Positions 1 through 8,053 of a DNA stretch of 21,496 bases are shown one piece after another (within the stretch, counting starts at the first letter, position 1; each line of letters begins with the position of its first letter). The stretch covers positions 1 through 21,496 of the forward strand of contig JAFTYS010000043.1 in assembly GCA_017461285.1 (NCBI GenBank), in the 5' to 3' direction. The notes under the pieces were generated by a model that worked only from the letters and a program-made list of their open reading frames with translations, was not told where the DNA came from and did no database searches. Position numbers and translations under genes: made by a program. Source of the DNA: Bacteroidales bacterium. GTDB taxonomy: Bacteria > Bacteroidota > Bacteroidia > Bacteroidales > UBA932.

Positions 1-1
1 A

Positions 2-307
2 CAGGACAACCCTGCATTCCTGCTGGAGGTACAGCAGAAGATGCGTGCAGTGGAAGGGATAAAGAATGAAGTCGACAGGCAGAGGAGATACGGTAGGAAC
101 GCCCTTATCCTGACTCTCGTTTCCGGTCTATTACTCGGAGCGGTTGCAATGTCCCTTGCCTGCTTATACCCTATAGACACCTCTGCGATCAGTGAAGGTG
201 TCCTTTCAGATATAAGGGTCTTTCTCGAGTCGTATAAACAATACCTTCTGTTCCCTATTGCAGGATGTGCCATTTCATTGGGCGTAATCTTTGCGCATAA
301 GACATAG
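2..307 (+). CDS. 3' end of a membrane protein gene (partial, 5' end outside window)
   Basis: The reading frame is open from the left edge of the window to a TAG at 305-307, so this is the C-terminal part (about 101 residues) of a longer protein. An internal ATG at 41 is probably not the start, because the frame continues upstream with protein-like sequence (QDNPAFLLEVQQK). The visible part has a charged, helical stretch (KNEVDRQRRYGR), then a hydrophobic helix (about LILTLVSGLLLGAVAMSLA), a polar loop, and a second hydrophobic helix close to the C-terminus (LLFPIAGCAISLGVIFA). It therefore looks like an integral membrane protein with two terminal transmembrane segments. I do not recognise the family. 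It converges on the next gene with 10 bases between the stops. Confidence 0.7.
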   Translation, partial: QDNPAFLLEVQQKMRAVEGIKNEVDRQRRYGRNALILTLVSGLLLGAVAMSLACLYPIDTSAISEGVLSDIRVFLESYKQYLLFPIAGCAISLGVIFAHKT

Positions 308-317
308 CCCTGTCTCA

Positions 318-3300
318 TCATTCCAGAAGCGCATTGAAGCGGTCTCTGATTGACGTGGACAGGGATGTGTCGCCGTATTCTTCTGCCATTGCGGCGAGGT
401 AGGCCAGGACGTTGTAGCATGAATCGAAGTGCTGTTCTCCGTGTTCATAATGGTTCAGGAAGAAGGCCGCCGATTCGAGCAGGCGGTCCGAGAACCTCTG
501 CCCCAGTTCTGATGCCTTGGAATGTGCTCCTGCCATATAATAGGCTTCGATCATGCCCGCCACGTCGCTTTCATTGCTGAACCTGTATAGGGTCAGGTCC
601 AGAGGGAATGTCTGCTCCGGAACTGCCTCCTGACATCTGTCGAGAAGCTCCACAGCCTTTTCCGGCTGGCCCGCTTCCAGCATTTCCAGTGCTGCATTTG
701 CGAATATGCGACGCTGGGACATGATGTGCGTGAATGTGTACATGTTCTGATAGTCATTGAACCATCCTGTCTTCTGCAGGCTGTCCCAGCTGAAAAGGGA
801 CGTCATCTTACGATATAGTTCCTGATGGTCCGTAAACCCGATTTCGCTGATGTTTGTCCTGTTTTTTATAGGAACAAAGCGATAGGTGAACCCGTCGTAC
901 ATGAGGTAGTCCTTGATGCCTATCTGGAGGTCTCCTCCTGCATTCAGGAAGTTCAGCGGCCTGTCCCATTTGTAGTTGGACAGAAGGTCGAGCATGAAGA
1001 GTTCCGGCTTCGTGATGCCGTTCTTGCTTTCCGGAATGGTCAGGACGATTTCGGATGGGATCATGTCGGCATATCGGGCATCCAGGATGCCGTGCCTGAT
1101 GACATTTTCCTTGTCGACAGGGATGGAAAACCTTCTGGAGGCTATGTAGTCCGCATATTCCCCGTTTGTAAGCGGAATCTTTGCGTCGGGATGGCGGAAC
1201 ACCCGCATGACGTCCGCAAGCGGGTACACGCTGTCCCTTGGGTCATAGATGAGCACATATTCGTTCTCTCCCTGCATATACTGGCGCTTGCTGACCGACA
1301 GGTCGAGCGGCGCCGATCCGTTCGATGCCTGCTTCATCTGGTCTATGTGCCAGTCGGCGCCGAGGAGGGAAGTGTTCACGATACGGACATCGGGGCGGAT
1401 GCCTTCCACTTCCTGGGCGTACCATATCGGGAAGGTGTCGTTGTCTCCGTGGGTGACGAGGATACCGTTTTCTCCGACTCCTGCAAGATAGTTGCATGCG
1501 AGTTCGCGTGCCGTATAGCGGCCGCTTCTGTCGTGGTCGTCCCAGTTTTCGATGCCCATAAGGGCTGGTATCGCGAAGCAGATTGCAAGAAGCAAAGGGT
1601 GTTTTCTTACTGCAGCCAATGCTCCCAGTCCGATCCAGACACTGAAGAAGTAGAACGATCCGGCATATGCGTAGTCCCTTTCACGTACCTGGAGAGGGGA
1701 CTGGTTGAGGTAGAGGACTATTGCTATGCCGGTCATGAAGAACATCAGGAAGTTCAGCCAGCAGCCTCTCTTGTCTTTCCCGTATTGGAAGAACAGTCCG
1801 ACCAGTCCGAGAAGCAGTGGGAGCATGTAGTAGTGGTTCTTGCCCTTGTTCTCCGCCAGGTATGCTGGAGCGTCTGACTGGTCTCCGAGCCTGATCCTGT
1901 CTATCAGTCCTATGCCGCATTCCCAGTTGCCCTTGAAGATGTCTCCCGGAGTCGGGCTGTGGATGTCATTCTGCCTTCCGGCGAAGTTCCACATGAAATA
2001 TCTCCAGTACATCCAGTTCATCTGATAGTGGAAAAAGAAAACCAGGTTATGCATGAATGTGGGCTTCAGATGGTCGGAACCTCGGACTTTACGTCCCTTG
2101 GTCCCGATATACGATTCGTAGACTTCGATATATGAATCGTCCCTGTAATCCCACATGCGCGGGAAGAACATCTTGGATTCAGGGGTATATATGACGTCGG
2201 GGAGTGATCCTTTCACATACCTGTCGTCCATTCTTGCCCAGTATTCCTTGTTTTCGATCTCGTAGTCCGCACCGAAATATTCCCCGTAGATCAGCGGACC
2301 TTTGGGGTATTGTTCCCTGTTGAGGTAGCTGATCAGGGTGAAAGGGTTGTCGGGCTTGTTTTCGTTCATCGGTGTTCCTGCGTTAGAACGTATGATGACG
2401 GTCGCATACATTGAAAAGCCGATGATTATGGCTGTGATGCACAGCAGGACCGTGTTTGCAACGACATTGCCCCGCTTGAGTGAGCGGAAAAGTCCCCAGA
2501 AGAGTCCTGCAAAGAGAAGAGCCATGAAGGCGATGGCTCCGCTGTTGAACGGCAGGCCGAACACATTGACAAAGAGCAGGTCGGAATAGGCCGCGGCTTT
2601 CGGAAGGAGGGGAATGATTCCGAAGAGAATCAGCGCGAGGATCAGGCACGACAAAATGAATATACCGCAGAGCTCCTTCATGGAGTATCTGCCGACTTCA
2701 CGTATGCGGTAGAAGTACATGAAGACTATGGCCGGGATGCTCAGAAGGTTGAGCAGATGCACTCCGATGGACAGACCCATAAGGAAACATATCAGGATGA
2801 TCCATCTTCCCGAGTGCGGCTTGTCGGCTTCGTCGTACCATCGTGTCATCGCCCAGAAGACGACGGCCGTGAACAGGGAGGACATGGCGTAGACTTCGGC
2901 TTCGACTGCGGAGAACCAGAATGTGTCGCTGAAGCAGTAGGAGAGTGCTCCGACCGCTCCTGCTCCGCATATCGCGGCCGTTTCCGATATGCTGCGGCTT
3001 TCGTCCGTGCCGCCTGTGATTCTGCGGGCGAAGAATACGATGGTCAGGTACAGGAAGAATATGGTGAAGGCGGAACATACGGCGCTGCAGGCATTGATTG
3101 CGGCAGCGGCATGTTCCGGACCTGTGAAGAAGGTGAATGTCTTTGCAAGAATCTGCCATACCGGGTTTCCCGGCGGATGGCCGACTTCAAGTCTGTATGA
3201 CGATGCGATGTATTCTCCGCAATCCCAGAATGAGACTGTCGGCTCGATGGTGAGAATGTAGGTGACGGCCGCTATGGCCAGCACGGCGAGGGCCGTGATC

Positions 3301-3332
3301 CTGTTGGCGATTTTGAAACTTTTTCTGGTCAT
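318..3332 (-). CDS. DUF2723 / glycosyltransferase family 117 membrane protein
   Basis: This 1004-residue protein has the hallmarks of the DUF2723 family (GT117-type, GT-C fold; the eukaryotic relative is the O-mannosyltransferase TMEM260). The first membrane helix is followed by a conserved loop with EPTVSFWDCGEY (residues 30-41) and GHPPGNP (51-57). Asp37 sits where GT-C enzymes carry a catalytic acidic residue; that role is inferred. About ten further hydrophobic helices follow up to roughly residue 640. They are interrupted by a long extramembrane loop (NFAGRQNDIHSP) and the family motif VRERDYAYAGSF. The soluble C-terminal part carries GDNDTFPIWYAQEVEG and ends in a TPR-like helical region. 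The likely role is transfer of a sugar from a polyprenyl-phosphate donor to exported protein or glycan at the inner membrane; donor and acceptor cannot be told. A -7 box and a dyad lie directly upstream of the start. Confidence 0.9.
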   Translation of the reverse strand: MTRKSFKIANRITALAVLAIAAVTYILTIEPTVSFWDCGEYIASSYRLEVGHPPGNPVWQILAKTFTFFTGPEHAAAAINACSAVCSAFTIFFLYLTIVFFARRITGGTDESRSISETAAICGAGAVGALSYCFSDTFWFSAVEAEVYAMSSLFTAVVFWAMTRWYDEADKPHSGRWIILICFLMGLSIGVHLLNLLSIPAIVFMYFYRIREVGRYSMKELCGIFILSCLILALILFGIIPLLPKAAAYSDLLFVNVFGLPFNSGAIAFMALLFAGLFWGLFRSLKRGNVVANTVLLCITAIIIGFSMYATVIIRSNAGTPMNENKPDNPFTLISYLNREQYPKGPLIYGEYFGADYEIENKEYWARMDDRYVKGSLPDVIYTPESKMFFPRMWDYRDDSYIEVYESYIGTKGRKVRGSDHLKPTFMHNLVFFFHYQMNWMYWRYFMWNFAGRQNDIHSPTPGDIFKGNWECGIGLIDRIRLGDQSDAPAYLAENKGKNHYYMLPLLLGLVGLFFQYGKDKRGCWLNFLMFFMTGIAIVLYLNQSPLQVRERDYAYAGSFYFFSVWIGLGALAAVRKHPLLLAICFAIPALMGIENWDDHDRSGRYTARELACNYLAGVGENGILVTHGDNDTFPIWYAQEVEGIRPDVRIVNTSLLGADWHIDQMKQASNGSAPLDLSVSKRQYMQGENEYVLIYDPRDSVYPLADVMRVFRHPDAKIPLTNGEYADYIASRRFSIPVDKENVIRHGILDARYADMIPSEIVLTIPESKNGITKPELFMLDLLSNYKWDRPLNFLNAGGDLQIGIKDYLMYDGFTYRFVPIKNRTNISEIGFTDHQELYRKMTSLFSWDSLQKTGWFNDYQNMYTFTHIMSQRRIFANAALEMLEAGQPEKAVELLDRCQEAVPEQTFPLDLTLYRFSNESDVAGMIEAYYMAGAHSKASELGQRFSDRLLESAAFFLNHYEHGEQHFDSCYNVLAYLAAMAEEYGDTSLSTSIRDRFNALLE

Positions 3333-3335
3333 TAC

Positions 3336-3353
3336 TGTATCAGTTATGATACA
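3336..3353 (-). promoter_or_regulatory. Dyad (7-bp arms, 4-base spacer) at the start of the DUF2723 gene
   Basis: TGTATCA at 3336-3342 and TGATACA at 3347-3353 are perfect inverted repeats separated by GTTA. The dyad fills almost the whole space between the -7 box and the ATG (3330-3332) and overlaps the -7 box by two bases. Its position over the expected transcription start fits an operator for a dimeric repressor. A hairpin in a very short leader is the alternative. Confidence 0.4.
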
Positions 3354-3359
3354 AAATTA
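3352..3359 (-). promoter_or_regulatory. Bacteroidota -7 promoter box (TAATTTTG) for the DUF2723 gene
   Basis: Read on the minus strand the octamer is TAATTTTG, a full match to the Bacteroidota -7 consensus TAnnTTTG. It lies 19 bases upstream of the ATG, so the mRNA leader would be only about 12-15 bases. I see no convincing -33 TTG partner. Confidence 0.5.
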
Positions 3360-3466
3360 CCCGGGAAAAGTTTTACATGGATTGTTTTTTGAAATTATTG
3401 CTGTATGTAATGGATTGTGATTCAGTGTGTTGGGAAAATGTGACGAAAGGCTTGCAGGCAAAAGTC

Positions 3467-4423
3467 TTACATCTGTCCTTTTTGCGTGTCTTCAGTCTGC
3501 GAAAGCAGGTCGCGGAGCCATATGCCGATGTTGGTGTCATGCTCTCCCAGTCCAAGTTTCTTGCGGATTTCATGACTGATGATGTAGTGGCGCTTTTTCT
3601 GGATGAACTCTCCTACATCCTTGCCTTTCAGACCGAGTGTGTAGAGGCAGCAATAGCCGATTTCCCAGTCTGTAAGTCCTTTCTTCTCGAGGGCGGCGAT
3701 GAATGCCGGGTGGCTTTCCTTGAAGATGACCTTTGTGGAAATCAGGAATGATTCCCTGTCGGATATGAGGCCTTCGATTTCTTCTTCGGATATTCTGTAT
3801 GCCTTGTCGTCAGATGATATGCGGGATGCGAGCACCTTGTCGAGCACTGCAAGCCTCTGGCGGATCAGTGCCATGGCCTCGTCGTCCGGCTTCTGCTTCA
3901 GCCGGACAGCATACCTGCGGATTATGCCGAAGCATAAGGCAAGCGCAGCCAGGGCTATGACGAATATCACCCATGCCTGACGTCTTTTGACTACAAGCTC
4001 CATCTTGTCGGCATAGCGTTCCTGGATGATCCTGGCGTTCTGTCTCTGGAGCGTATCGGTCTGAGGGATCGTTTCAGCATGTTCCATGATCCTCTCCCTC
4101 CATATCCGTGCAGTCTGTGCATTCTCGCTGTCGCCGCTGCCGCTGTAATAGTCTATGGCTATGCTTATGATGCTGTCGCTGGTCATTCCGATTCCGCATT
4201 TCTCCAGCGCAATCGAATACAGCAGTGCATGCCGGGCACGCAGTTCCTGCGTGTTCAGATGCTTCCGGTCCAGCGAATCAAGGGCGACGAAAGCGCTGTC
4301 CGGATGCATCTCCAGATGGGCTTCAGCCTCGTCCAGGATTCTTCCCGCCTCGCTAGTATGCATGCATGACCCCGCGCAGAACGCGAGGATCATAATGAAA
4401 AGTATGTTGGAAAGCCTGGACAT
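3467..4423 (-). CDS. Membrane-spanning regulator: lipoprotein-type signal, helical periplasmic region, TM helix, C-terminal HTH
   Basis: This 318-residue protein begins with a hydrophobic signal ending AGSC, so Cys20 could be lipidated. A helical region with TPR character follows (residues 22-125; DSAFVALDSLD is a typical TPR-like turn in this phylum). Next come a coiled segment and one clear transmembrane helix (WVIFVIALAALALCFGII, 151-168). The cytoplasmic tail has a heptad-rich stretch and a C-terminal DNA-binding-like module (KKGLTDWEIGYCCLYTLGL, then KGKDVGEFIQKKRHYIISHE and RKKLGLGEHDTNIG, about 248-300). Bacteroidota contain many such one-component regulators that couple an outer sensing region to a LuxR-like HTH; that assignment is by architecture. 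It is divergent from the secreted hydrolase at 4561, with 137 bases between starts, which makes that gene or its own promoter plausible targets. Target and signal are unknown. Confidence 0.75.
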   Translation of the reverse strand: MSRLSNILFIMILAFCAGSCMHTSEAGRILDEAEAHLEMHPDSAFVALDSLDRKHLNTQELRARHALLYSIALEKCGIGMTSDSIISIAIDYYSGSGDSENAQTARIWRERIMEHAETIPQTDTLQRQNARIIQERYADKMELVVKRRQAWVIFVIALAALALCFGIIRRYAVRLKQKPDDEAMALIRQRLAVLDKVLASRISSDDKAYRISEEEIEGLISDRESFLISTKVIFKESHPAFIAALEKKGLTDWEIGYCCLYTLGLKGKDVGEFIQKKRHYIISHEIRKKLGLGEHDTNIGIWLRDLLSQTEDTQKGQM

Positions 4424-4458
4424 GGGATTTGAGATGTCGGTCTGTTAATTCATCCCTG

Positions 4459-4466
4459 CAAATTTA
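4459..4466 (-). promoter_or_regulatory. Bacteroidota -7 box (TAAATTTG) for the HTH regulator gene
   Basis: On the minus strand the sequence reads TAAATTTG, a full match to TAnnTTTG, 35 bases upstream of the ATG. A TTG (plus-strand CAA at 4487-4489) lies 20 bases further upstream, the expected distance for the -33 element. This is the best-formed promoter in the window. Confidence 0.55.
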
Positions 4467-4525
4467 ATGCTGAGACGATAATTATCCAATTAAATCGTTT
4501 GTTTTATCATATGACGTGTTTTCTT

Positions 4526-4533
4526 TATATTTG
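4526..4533 (+). promoter_or_regulatory. Bacteroidota -7 box (TATATTTG) for the secreted hydrolase gene
   Basis: TATATTTG matches TAnnTTTG and lies 27 bases upstream of the chosen ATG at 4561. A TTTG at 4498-4501 could be the -33 element, although its 24-base spacing is a little long. This supports 4561 rather than the in-frame ATG at 4516, which lies upstream of the box. Confidence 0.5.
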
Positions 4534-4560
4534 TTGCAATATTTGTCAAAGAATCAGCAT

Positions 4561-5856
4561 ATGAAAAGATTTTTTACACTGATGTATGCGTTGCTGTCGG
4601 CTGCGGTCTTCGCTGGCGCTCAGACCGGCACGTGGTCCGGCAGGCTCGAAGTGCAAGGCACGAGCCTTTCCATCGTCTTCCATCTGGATGGAGACAAACC
4701 TACAGCAGATTCGCCTGACCAGGGAGTGAAAGACCTGCCTGTTGAGGTGGAGCGTTCGGGGGCTGGTAAGATCATTATCAAGATGCCGTCGCTTGCTGCC
4801 AGGTTTGAGGGACAGTGGCTGATAAATAAGATTGTGGGTACGTTCACCCAGATGGGTATGTCTATCCCTCTGACTCTGACTCCGGGCGAGAATAAGCCGA
4901 AACGGCCGCAGACCCCTGCCGGGCCGTTCCCTTATGCTGCGGAGGAAGTGTCATTTGCCAATGGAGACGTCGTTCTGAACGGAACTCTTGTGCTGCCGGA
5001 AGGAGTGTCGCGCGAGACTCCTGTGCTGATCATGGTGACGGGCAGCGGCCAGCAGAACCGTGACGAGGAACTCTTTGAACATAAGCCTTTTGCAGTCATG
5101 GCAGATGCGCTCGCCAAAGCCGGCGTCGCGACTCTGCGATATGACGACAGAGGATATGGAGACCCGTCAGCAAACCCGATGGCATGGACGACTGATGATT
5201 TCAAGAATGATGCTCTGGCCGGAATGAATCTCTTGAGAAAAAGGTTTGATAAGGTCGGTGTACTGGGCCATAGCGAAGGAGGTACTATCGCACTGATGAT
5301 TGCTGCGGAGCATAAGGCGGATTTCATCGTCAGCCTTGCAGGAATGGCTGTCTCCGGGGCAGAGACGCTGGTGGAGCAGAACAGGCTGGCGCTCGCCGGA
5401 CTCGGATTTGGCGATGAGACCGTCGAGTCCTATTGCAGACTCGTCGACACGGCTTTCAAGGCGATAGTGAATGGAGATATGATGCCCGATCCGGCTGTCT
5501 ATGACCTTCCTGAGTCCTTGGTGCAGAACTATCAGGCAGTGGCTGTCCAGATACGGATGCCTTATTTTACCCGTTTCCTTTCCCTTGACATGCGTCCGCT
5601 TCTGGGAGATATAGAATGTCCCGTCCTGGCGCTGAATGGAACAAAAGACAATCAGGTTGACCATACAAGCAACCTTGAGGCAATCCGCAAGGGCTTGAAG
5701 GCCAACCCGAAGAATGTTGTCGAATCGTTTGATGGCTTGAACCATCTTTTCCAGCATTGCAAGACCGGCGATGTCGCCGAGTACAGGACCATTGAGGAGA
5801 CCTTTGCTCCCGAAGCCTTGGAAAAGATAGTCCAGTGGATGTCTGACTTCAGATGA
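4561..5856 (+). CDS. Secreted alpha/beta hydrolase (esterase/peptidase-like)
   Basis: The start at 4561 gives a 431-residue protein with a clean signal peptide (MKRFFTLMYALLSAAVFAGA) directly followed by mature sequence; the in-frame ATG at 4516 would add 15 residues in front and spoil it. Residues 22-105 form a beta-rich N-terminal domain (TGTWSGRLEVQG), as often seen before this hydrolase domain in Bacteroidota. The alpha/beta-hydrolase domain follows. GSGQQNRDE probably forms the oxyanion region, LRYDDRGYGDP is a family motif, and GHSEGG holds the nucleophile Ser238. NGTKDNQV supplies Asp363 and GLNHLFQ supplies His395, so the catalytic triad is complete. The likely activity is hydrolysis of an ester, perhaps an acetylated or feruloylated carbohydrate, in the periplasm; the substrate cannot be told. 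The stop is 4 bases from that of the convergent glucosidase gene. Confidence 0.85.
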   Translation: MKRFFTLMYALLSAAVFAGAQTGTWSGRLEVQGTSLSIVFHLDGDKPTADSPDQGVKDLPVEVERSGAGKIIIKMPSLAARFEGQWLINKIVGTFTQMGMSIPLTLTPGENKPKRPQTPAGPFPYAAEEVSFANGDVVLNGTLVLPEGVSRETPVLIMVTGSGQQNRDEELFEHKPFAVMADALAKAGVATLRYDDRGYGDPSANPMAWTTDDFKNDALAGMNLLRKRFDKVGVLGHSEGGTIALMIAAEHKADFIVSLAGMAVSGAETLVEQNRLALAGLGFGDETVESYCRLVDTAFKAIVNGDMMPDPAVYDLPESLVQNYQAVAVQIRMPYFTRFLSLDMRPLLGDIECPVLALNGTKDNQVDHTSNLEAIRKGLKANPKNVVESFDGLNHLFQHCKTGDVAEYRTIEETFAPEALEKIVQWMSDFR

Positions 5857-5860
5857 CGGA

Positions 5861-7966
5861 TCAGTAAGTCAGCGCCGTCTCGTAATATGTGTCGAAGCAT
5901 GGATATGAATCCAGCGGATCAGGCATGCAGAAGCTGACTCCTTCGAAGACAGGGGAGTCTGTCTGGCCGGCAGGCTCGTGGATTTCGAGTTCCGCATCGA
6001 TTCCTTCAAGCTTTACCTTAACTTTTCCGTCAGAGTACTTGTAGCTGAGGGTTCCGTTTCCGATCTTTACAGATGTCTCAAGGGAAGTGATTTCAGACGG
6101 AATCCTAGGCTCTATCACGATGACTCCTTCCAGAAGGTCCGGACGGATGCCGAGGAAATGCTGGTACCAAACGCGCAGATGTTCGGCGTTGCTCCATGCC
6201 TGAAGGAATGTGCCTGAACGGTTCACCCATGTCTTTCCTTCGCGCGGATGTGCGTCCGCATTCTCGCTGAGGCTTCCTACAGCTCCTTCATGCAGTGCCT
6301 GCCTGTTCATGTTCTTGAACAGTTCCCATGCTGTATCGACCTGGCCGTACTCTATCATGCGCTGCATGGCGATGCCGTTGTTCCAGAGCCAGATCGTTCC
6401 GTTGTGGTATGCATCGTCCTTGTGGTAATAGTGCCAGTTCTCATGCTGAGGATGGAACTGCTTGTCCCACTGCGCGAGAGAAGCGACTCCCCAAGGATAT
6501 ACGAGCTCTTCCCATGTTCTTCTAGTCACCTTCTGCTTGAAGTCGTCGTCGCTTACAAGGTCGAAGCAGTACAGCTGGTTCGGACGGAACTGGAGGTCCT
6601 GGCTTCCGTCTGCGTTGAGGTGGTCATAGATGTATGACTCAGCCTTGTTGCAGAAGTCCTGCTCGAAGTTGCTTGCAAGAAGGGTCGCAAGTCCGCTCCA
6701 TTCTTCTGCGGATCCCATGTCGTCCATAAGGGCCGCAATTTCGCTTCCGGCCATGAGCTGGGCGTACCAGAGGGCCTGGATGTCGTTCGCGCGGTTTCCG
6801 CGTGGCGAGCCCGGGATGCCGTTGCGCTTCACGTCCATCCATGTGTCTGCGTCCGCATGGGTCAGATAGCCTTTTTCGTCAGTGTAATTCTTTATCGAAG
6901 CGTCTATGCTCATCTTTATCGCAGGATAAAGTTCCTTCAGGAACTCTGTGTCTCCGGAGTATTTCGCCACTTCCAGCGCCTGGATGACCAGACGTGGAGT
7001 TCCGTCAGTCGTGTTGTAAAGGATGCCTTCCAGGTTCGCTCTGTTAGGGATTCTGCCGTAGGTTTCCGAAGCAGGGTCTGTGTCCTGAAGCTCGACGAAG
7101 TCTTTCAGTATCTTCTTTGCGACGTCGAACTGGCCTGTTACAAGGCATGCTCCCGGGAAGGAAATGAACATGTCGCGTCCCCAGTATTCGTTGAACCAAG
7201 GAAGCCCTGCATAGATTCCGTTACCCTGCTGCTCTGTGATCAGCTCGTCCATGGTGATTGTTATCCAGTCGAGGGCCTTGTCCAGTTCCGGCAGGTTGGA
7301 CTTGGTCGGATTATACTCGGTGACGAGCGCTTCGATTCTGTCTTTCCTTTCTTTGGTGATTCTGTCCAGCTTCGTTTCGTCAGTGTGGAATTCTTCATAA
7401 ATATCCATGCATTCTTCTTCTGTTCCATAGATGAGCAGATATCCCTTGTCCCCGTCTGACGCGAGCATGATCCTAGCACCAGGTGCTTCATTCGGAATGA
7501 AGAAGATTCCCCTGAGGTAGTCTTCTTTCATGTATGAGTCAGAAATGAGGGTGTGGTCAAGCCCGATTGAGATTGATGCCTGTTCCGCATCAGTGTCAAT
7601 GCCGATATGAAGTATCGGAAGATTATCAAGCATATGGAATGTTTCAGTGGCGTTTTCCCATTTGCGGACCAATCGGTCTGGATATACGGTACATTCTGCC
7701 TGGCTTCTGTCAAGCGGTTCTCCATTGATGGAAAGCGTATAGTCTGCAAGCACGCGCTTCTTGGCGATGTTCCATCCGGAATACCATTGCGATGCAACGC
7801 TGTGGGTGTGTCCATACCAGTAGCCGGACTTCTTGTCGGTATATGAATATTCACGGTTTTCTTCCGGATTTACCGGAATGCCCAGGCTGTCGGTGTGGTA
7901 AGTTTCTGTACATGATGCGGCGAGGATGGCTCCTGCCGCGAGTAATGTTGCCGTTTTCTTTCTCAT
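5861..7966 (-). CDS. Lipoprotein of the glycogen-debranching-enzyme (amylo-alpha-1,6-glucosidase) fold
   Basis: The 701-residue product starts with a lipoprotein signal (LLAAGAILAASC, Cys19), so it should be membrane anchored on the periplasmic or outer face. Residues 40-200 form a beta-rich N-terminal domain. Residues 220-640 are an (alpha/alpha)6 barrel like the C-terminal domain of glycogen debranching enzymes (GDE_C, GH133-type). WFNEYWGRDMFISFPG (257-272) is a variant of the family's WGRD motif, and TWMD (375-378) carries the likely catalytic Asp378. Where the family usually has a conserved VEINALWYN-like segment, this protein has NDIQALWYAQ (394-403), an acidic Asp for Glu change. A short beta domain closes the protein. 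The likely role is hydrolysis of alpha-glucosidic or related linkages outside the cytoplasm. Lipidation is unusual for glycogen debranching itself, so a dietary or host glycan is as likely a substrate as glycogen. Confidence 0.8.
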   Translation of the reverse strand: MRKKTATLLAAGAILAASCTETYHTDSLGIPVNPEENREYSYTDKKSGYWYGHTHSVASQWYSGWNIAKKRVLADYTLSINGEPLDRSQAECTVYPDRLVRKWENATETFHMLDNLPILHIGIDTDAEQASISIGLDHTLISDSYMKEDYLRGIFFIPNEAPGARIMLASDGDKGYLLIYGTEEECMDIYEEFHTDETKLDRITKERKDRIEALVTEYNPTKSNLPELDKALDWITITMDELITEQQGNGIYAGLPWFNEYWGRDMFISFPGACLVTGQFDVAKKILKDFVELQDTDPASETYGRIPNRANLEGILYNTTDGTPRLVIQALEVAKYSGDTEFLKELYPAIKMSIDASIKNYTDEKGYLTHADADTWMDVKRNGIPGSPRGNRANDIQALWYAQLMAGSEIAALMDDMGSAEEWSGLATLLASNFEQDFCNKAESYIYDHLNADGSQDLQFRPNQLYCFDLVSDDDFKQKVTRRTWEELVYPWGVASLAQWDKQFHPQHENWHYYHKDDAYHNGTIWLWNNGIAMQRMIEYGQVDTAWELFKNMNRQALHEGAVGSLSENADAHPREGKTWVNRSGTFLQAWSNAEHLRVWYQHFLGIRPDLLEGVIVIEPRIPSEITSLETSVKIGNGTLSYKYSDGKVKVKLEGIDAELEIHEPAGQTDSPVFEGVSFCMPDPLDSYPCFDTYYETALTY

Positions 7967-8010
7967 GTCTCTTTATCTCAAATAATTGTCTAAGTTAGTG
8001 AATTTTTCCA

Positions 8011-8018
8011 TATCTTTG
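8011..8018 (+). promoter_or_regulatory. Bacteroidota -7 box (TATCTTTG) for nfnA-nfnB
   Basis: TATCTTTG matches TAnnTTTG and lies 35 bases upstream of the nfnA ATG. The region between it and the ATG is AT-rich, as usual in this phylum, and has no strong Shine-Dalgarno sequence. Confidence 0.5.
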
Positions 8019-8053
8019 TATGTTTTGATGATATAAACCTAAAACATTATAAA

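Noticed and set aside
825..1877. Long plus-strand open frame of 350 codons antisense to the DUF2723 gene
   Set aside because: It lies wholly inside a well-supported family member on the other strand, and its translation is low in recognisable structure; it is a shadow of the codon usage.
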